Part shown: positions 5,721-5,723 of the stretch, in pieces
Layout of the letters: every line of letters begins with the position of its first letter
Position numbering within the stretch: position 1 is the stretch's first letter
Assembly (NCBI GenBank): GCA_015663855.1
Contig: DQRJ01000171.1
Coordinates: 1 to 5,723, forward strand
Length of the DNA stretch: 5,723 nucleotides
Direction of reading: 5' to 3'
Source: Flavobacteriales bacterium
Lineage (GTDB): Bacteria > Bacteroidota > Bacteroidia > Flavobacteriales_D > Sanyastnellaceae
Made by a program: the position numbers and the translations under genes
The notes under the pieces: generated by a model
Told to the model about the DNA's origin: nothing
Database searches by the model: none
Seen by the model: the letters and a program-made list of their open reading frames with translations, nothing else

Positions 5721-5723
5721 ACT

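Overview
The window looks like part of a genome from a marine member of the Bacteroidota, most likely a Flavobacteriales lineage near the Cryomorphaceae/Crocinitomicaceae. This rests on protein style, not on a marker gene. The large secreted protein carries Cys-framed 'NYDPxA...DDGSC' linkers and a short Cys-bracketed C-terminal tail typical of such genomes. The glycosyltransferase matches a Bacteroidota-type GT4 subgroup. The start region of the large gene is A/T-rich and lacks a Shine-Dalgarno sequence, as is usual in this phylum. All three genes are on the + strand and together fill almost the whole window.

Layout. (1) Positions 1-1013 hold the 3' part of a GT4-type glycosyltransferase gene. 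Its reading frame is open at the left edge, so roughly the first 40 codons are missing. (2) Positions 1014-1601 hold a complete rnhB (ribonuclease HII). Its ATG directly follows the glycosyltransferase stop (TAGATG), so the two are probably co-transcribed. (3) Positions 1602-1703 form a 102-bp gap with no convincing terminator and only a weak promoter candidate. (4) Positions 1704-5720 hold one complete 1338-codon gene for a secreted multidomain protein. Three bases remain after its stop.

The large protein is the interesting part. After a signal peptide it has lamin-tail domain 1, a Cys-framed linker, a cupredoxin domain with a complete type-1 copper ligand set, a linker, OB-like domain 1, a linker, lamin-tail domain 2, a linker, OB-like domain 2, three tandem linkers, lamin-tail domain 3, two linkers, and a single EF-hand/dockerin-like tail. 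The two lamin-tail/OB-like units are clear internal duplicates. Their order recalls the non-catalytic front half of ExeM/NucH-type extracellular nucleases, but no nuclease domain is present. The protein is extremely acidic: I count 17 Lys+Arg against about 133 Asp+Glu, with no Lys or Arg at all in the last 350 residues. I infer an extracellular or cell-surface, calcium-stabilised, possibly copper-binding scaffold or adhesin-like protein; its actual function is unknown.

No functional link between the first two genes and the large gene is evident. The first two are an envelope-polysaccharide enzyme and a housekeeping DNA-repair enzyme. The third appears to be a separate transcription unit. I saw no RNA genes, CRISPR arrays, insertion sequences or attachment sites.
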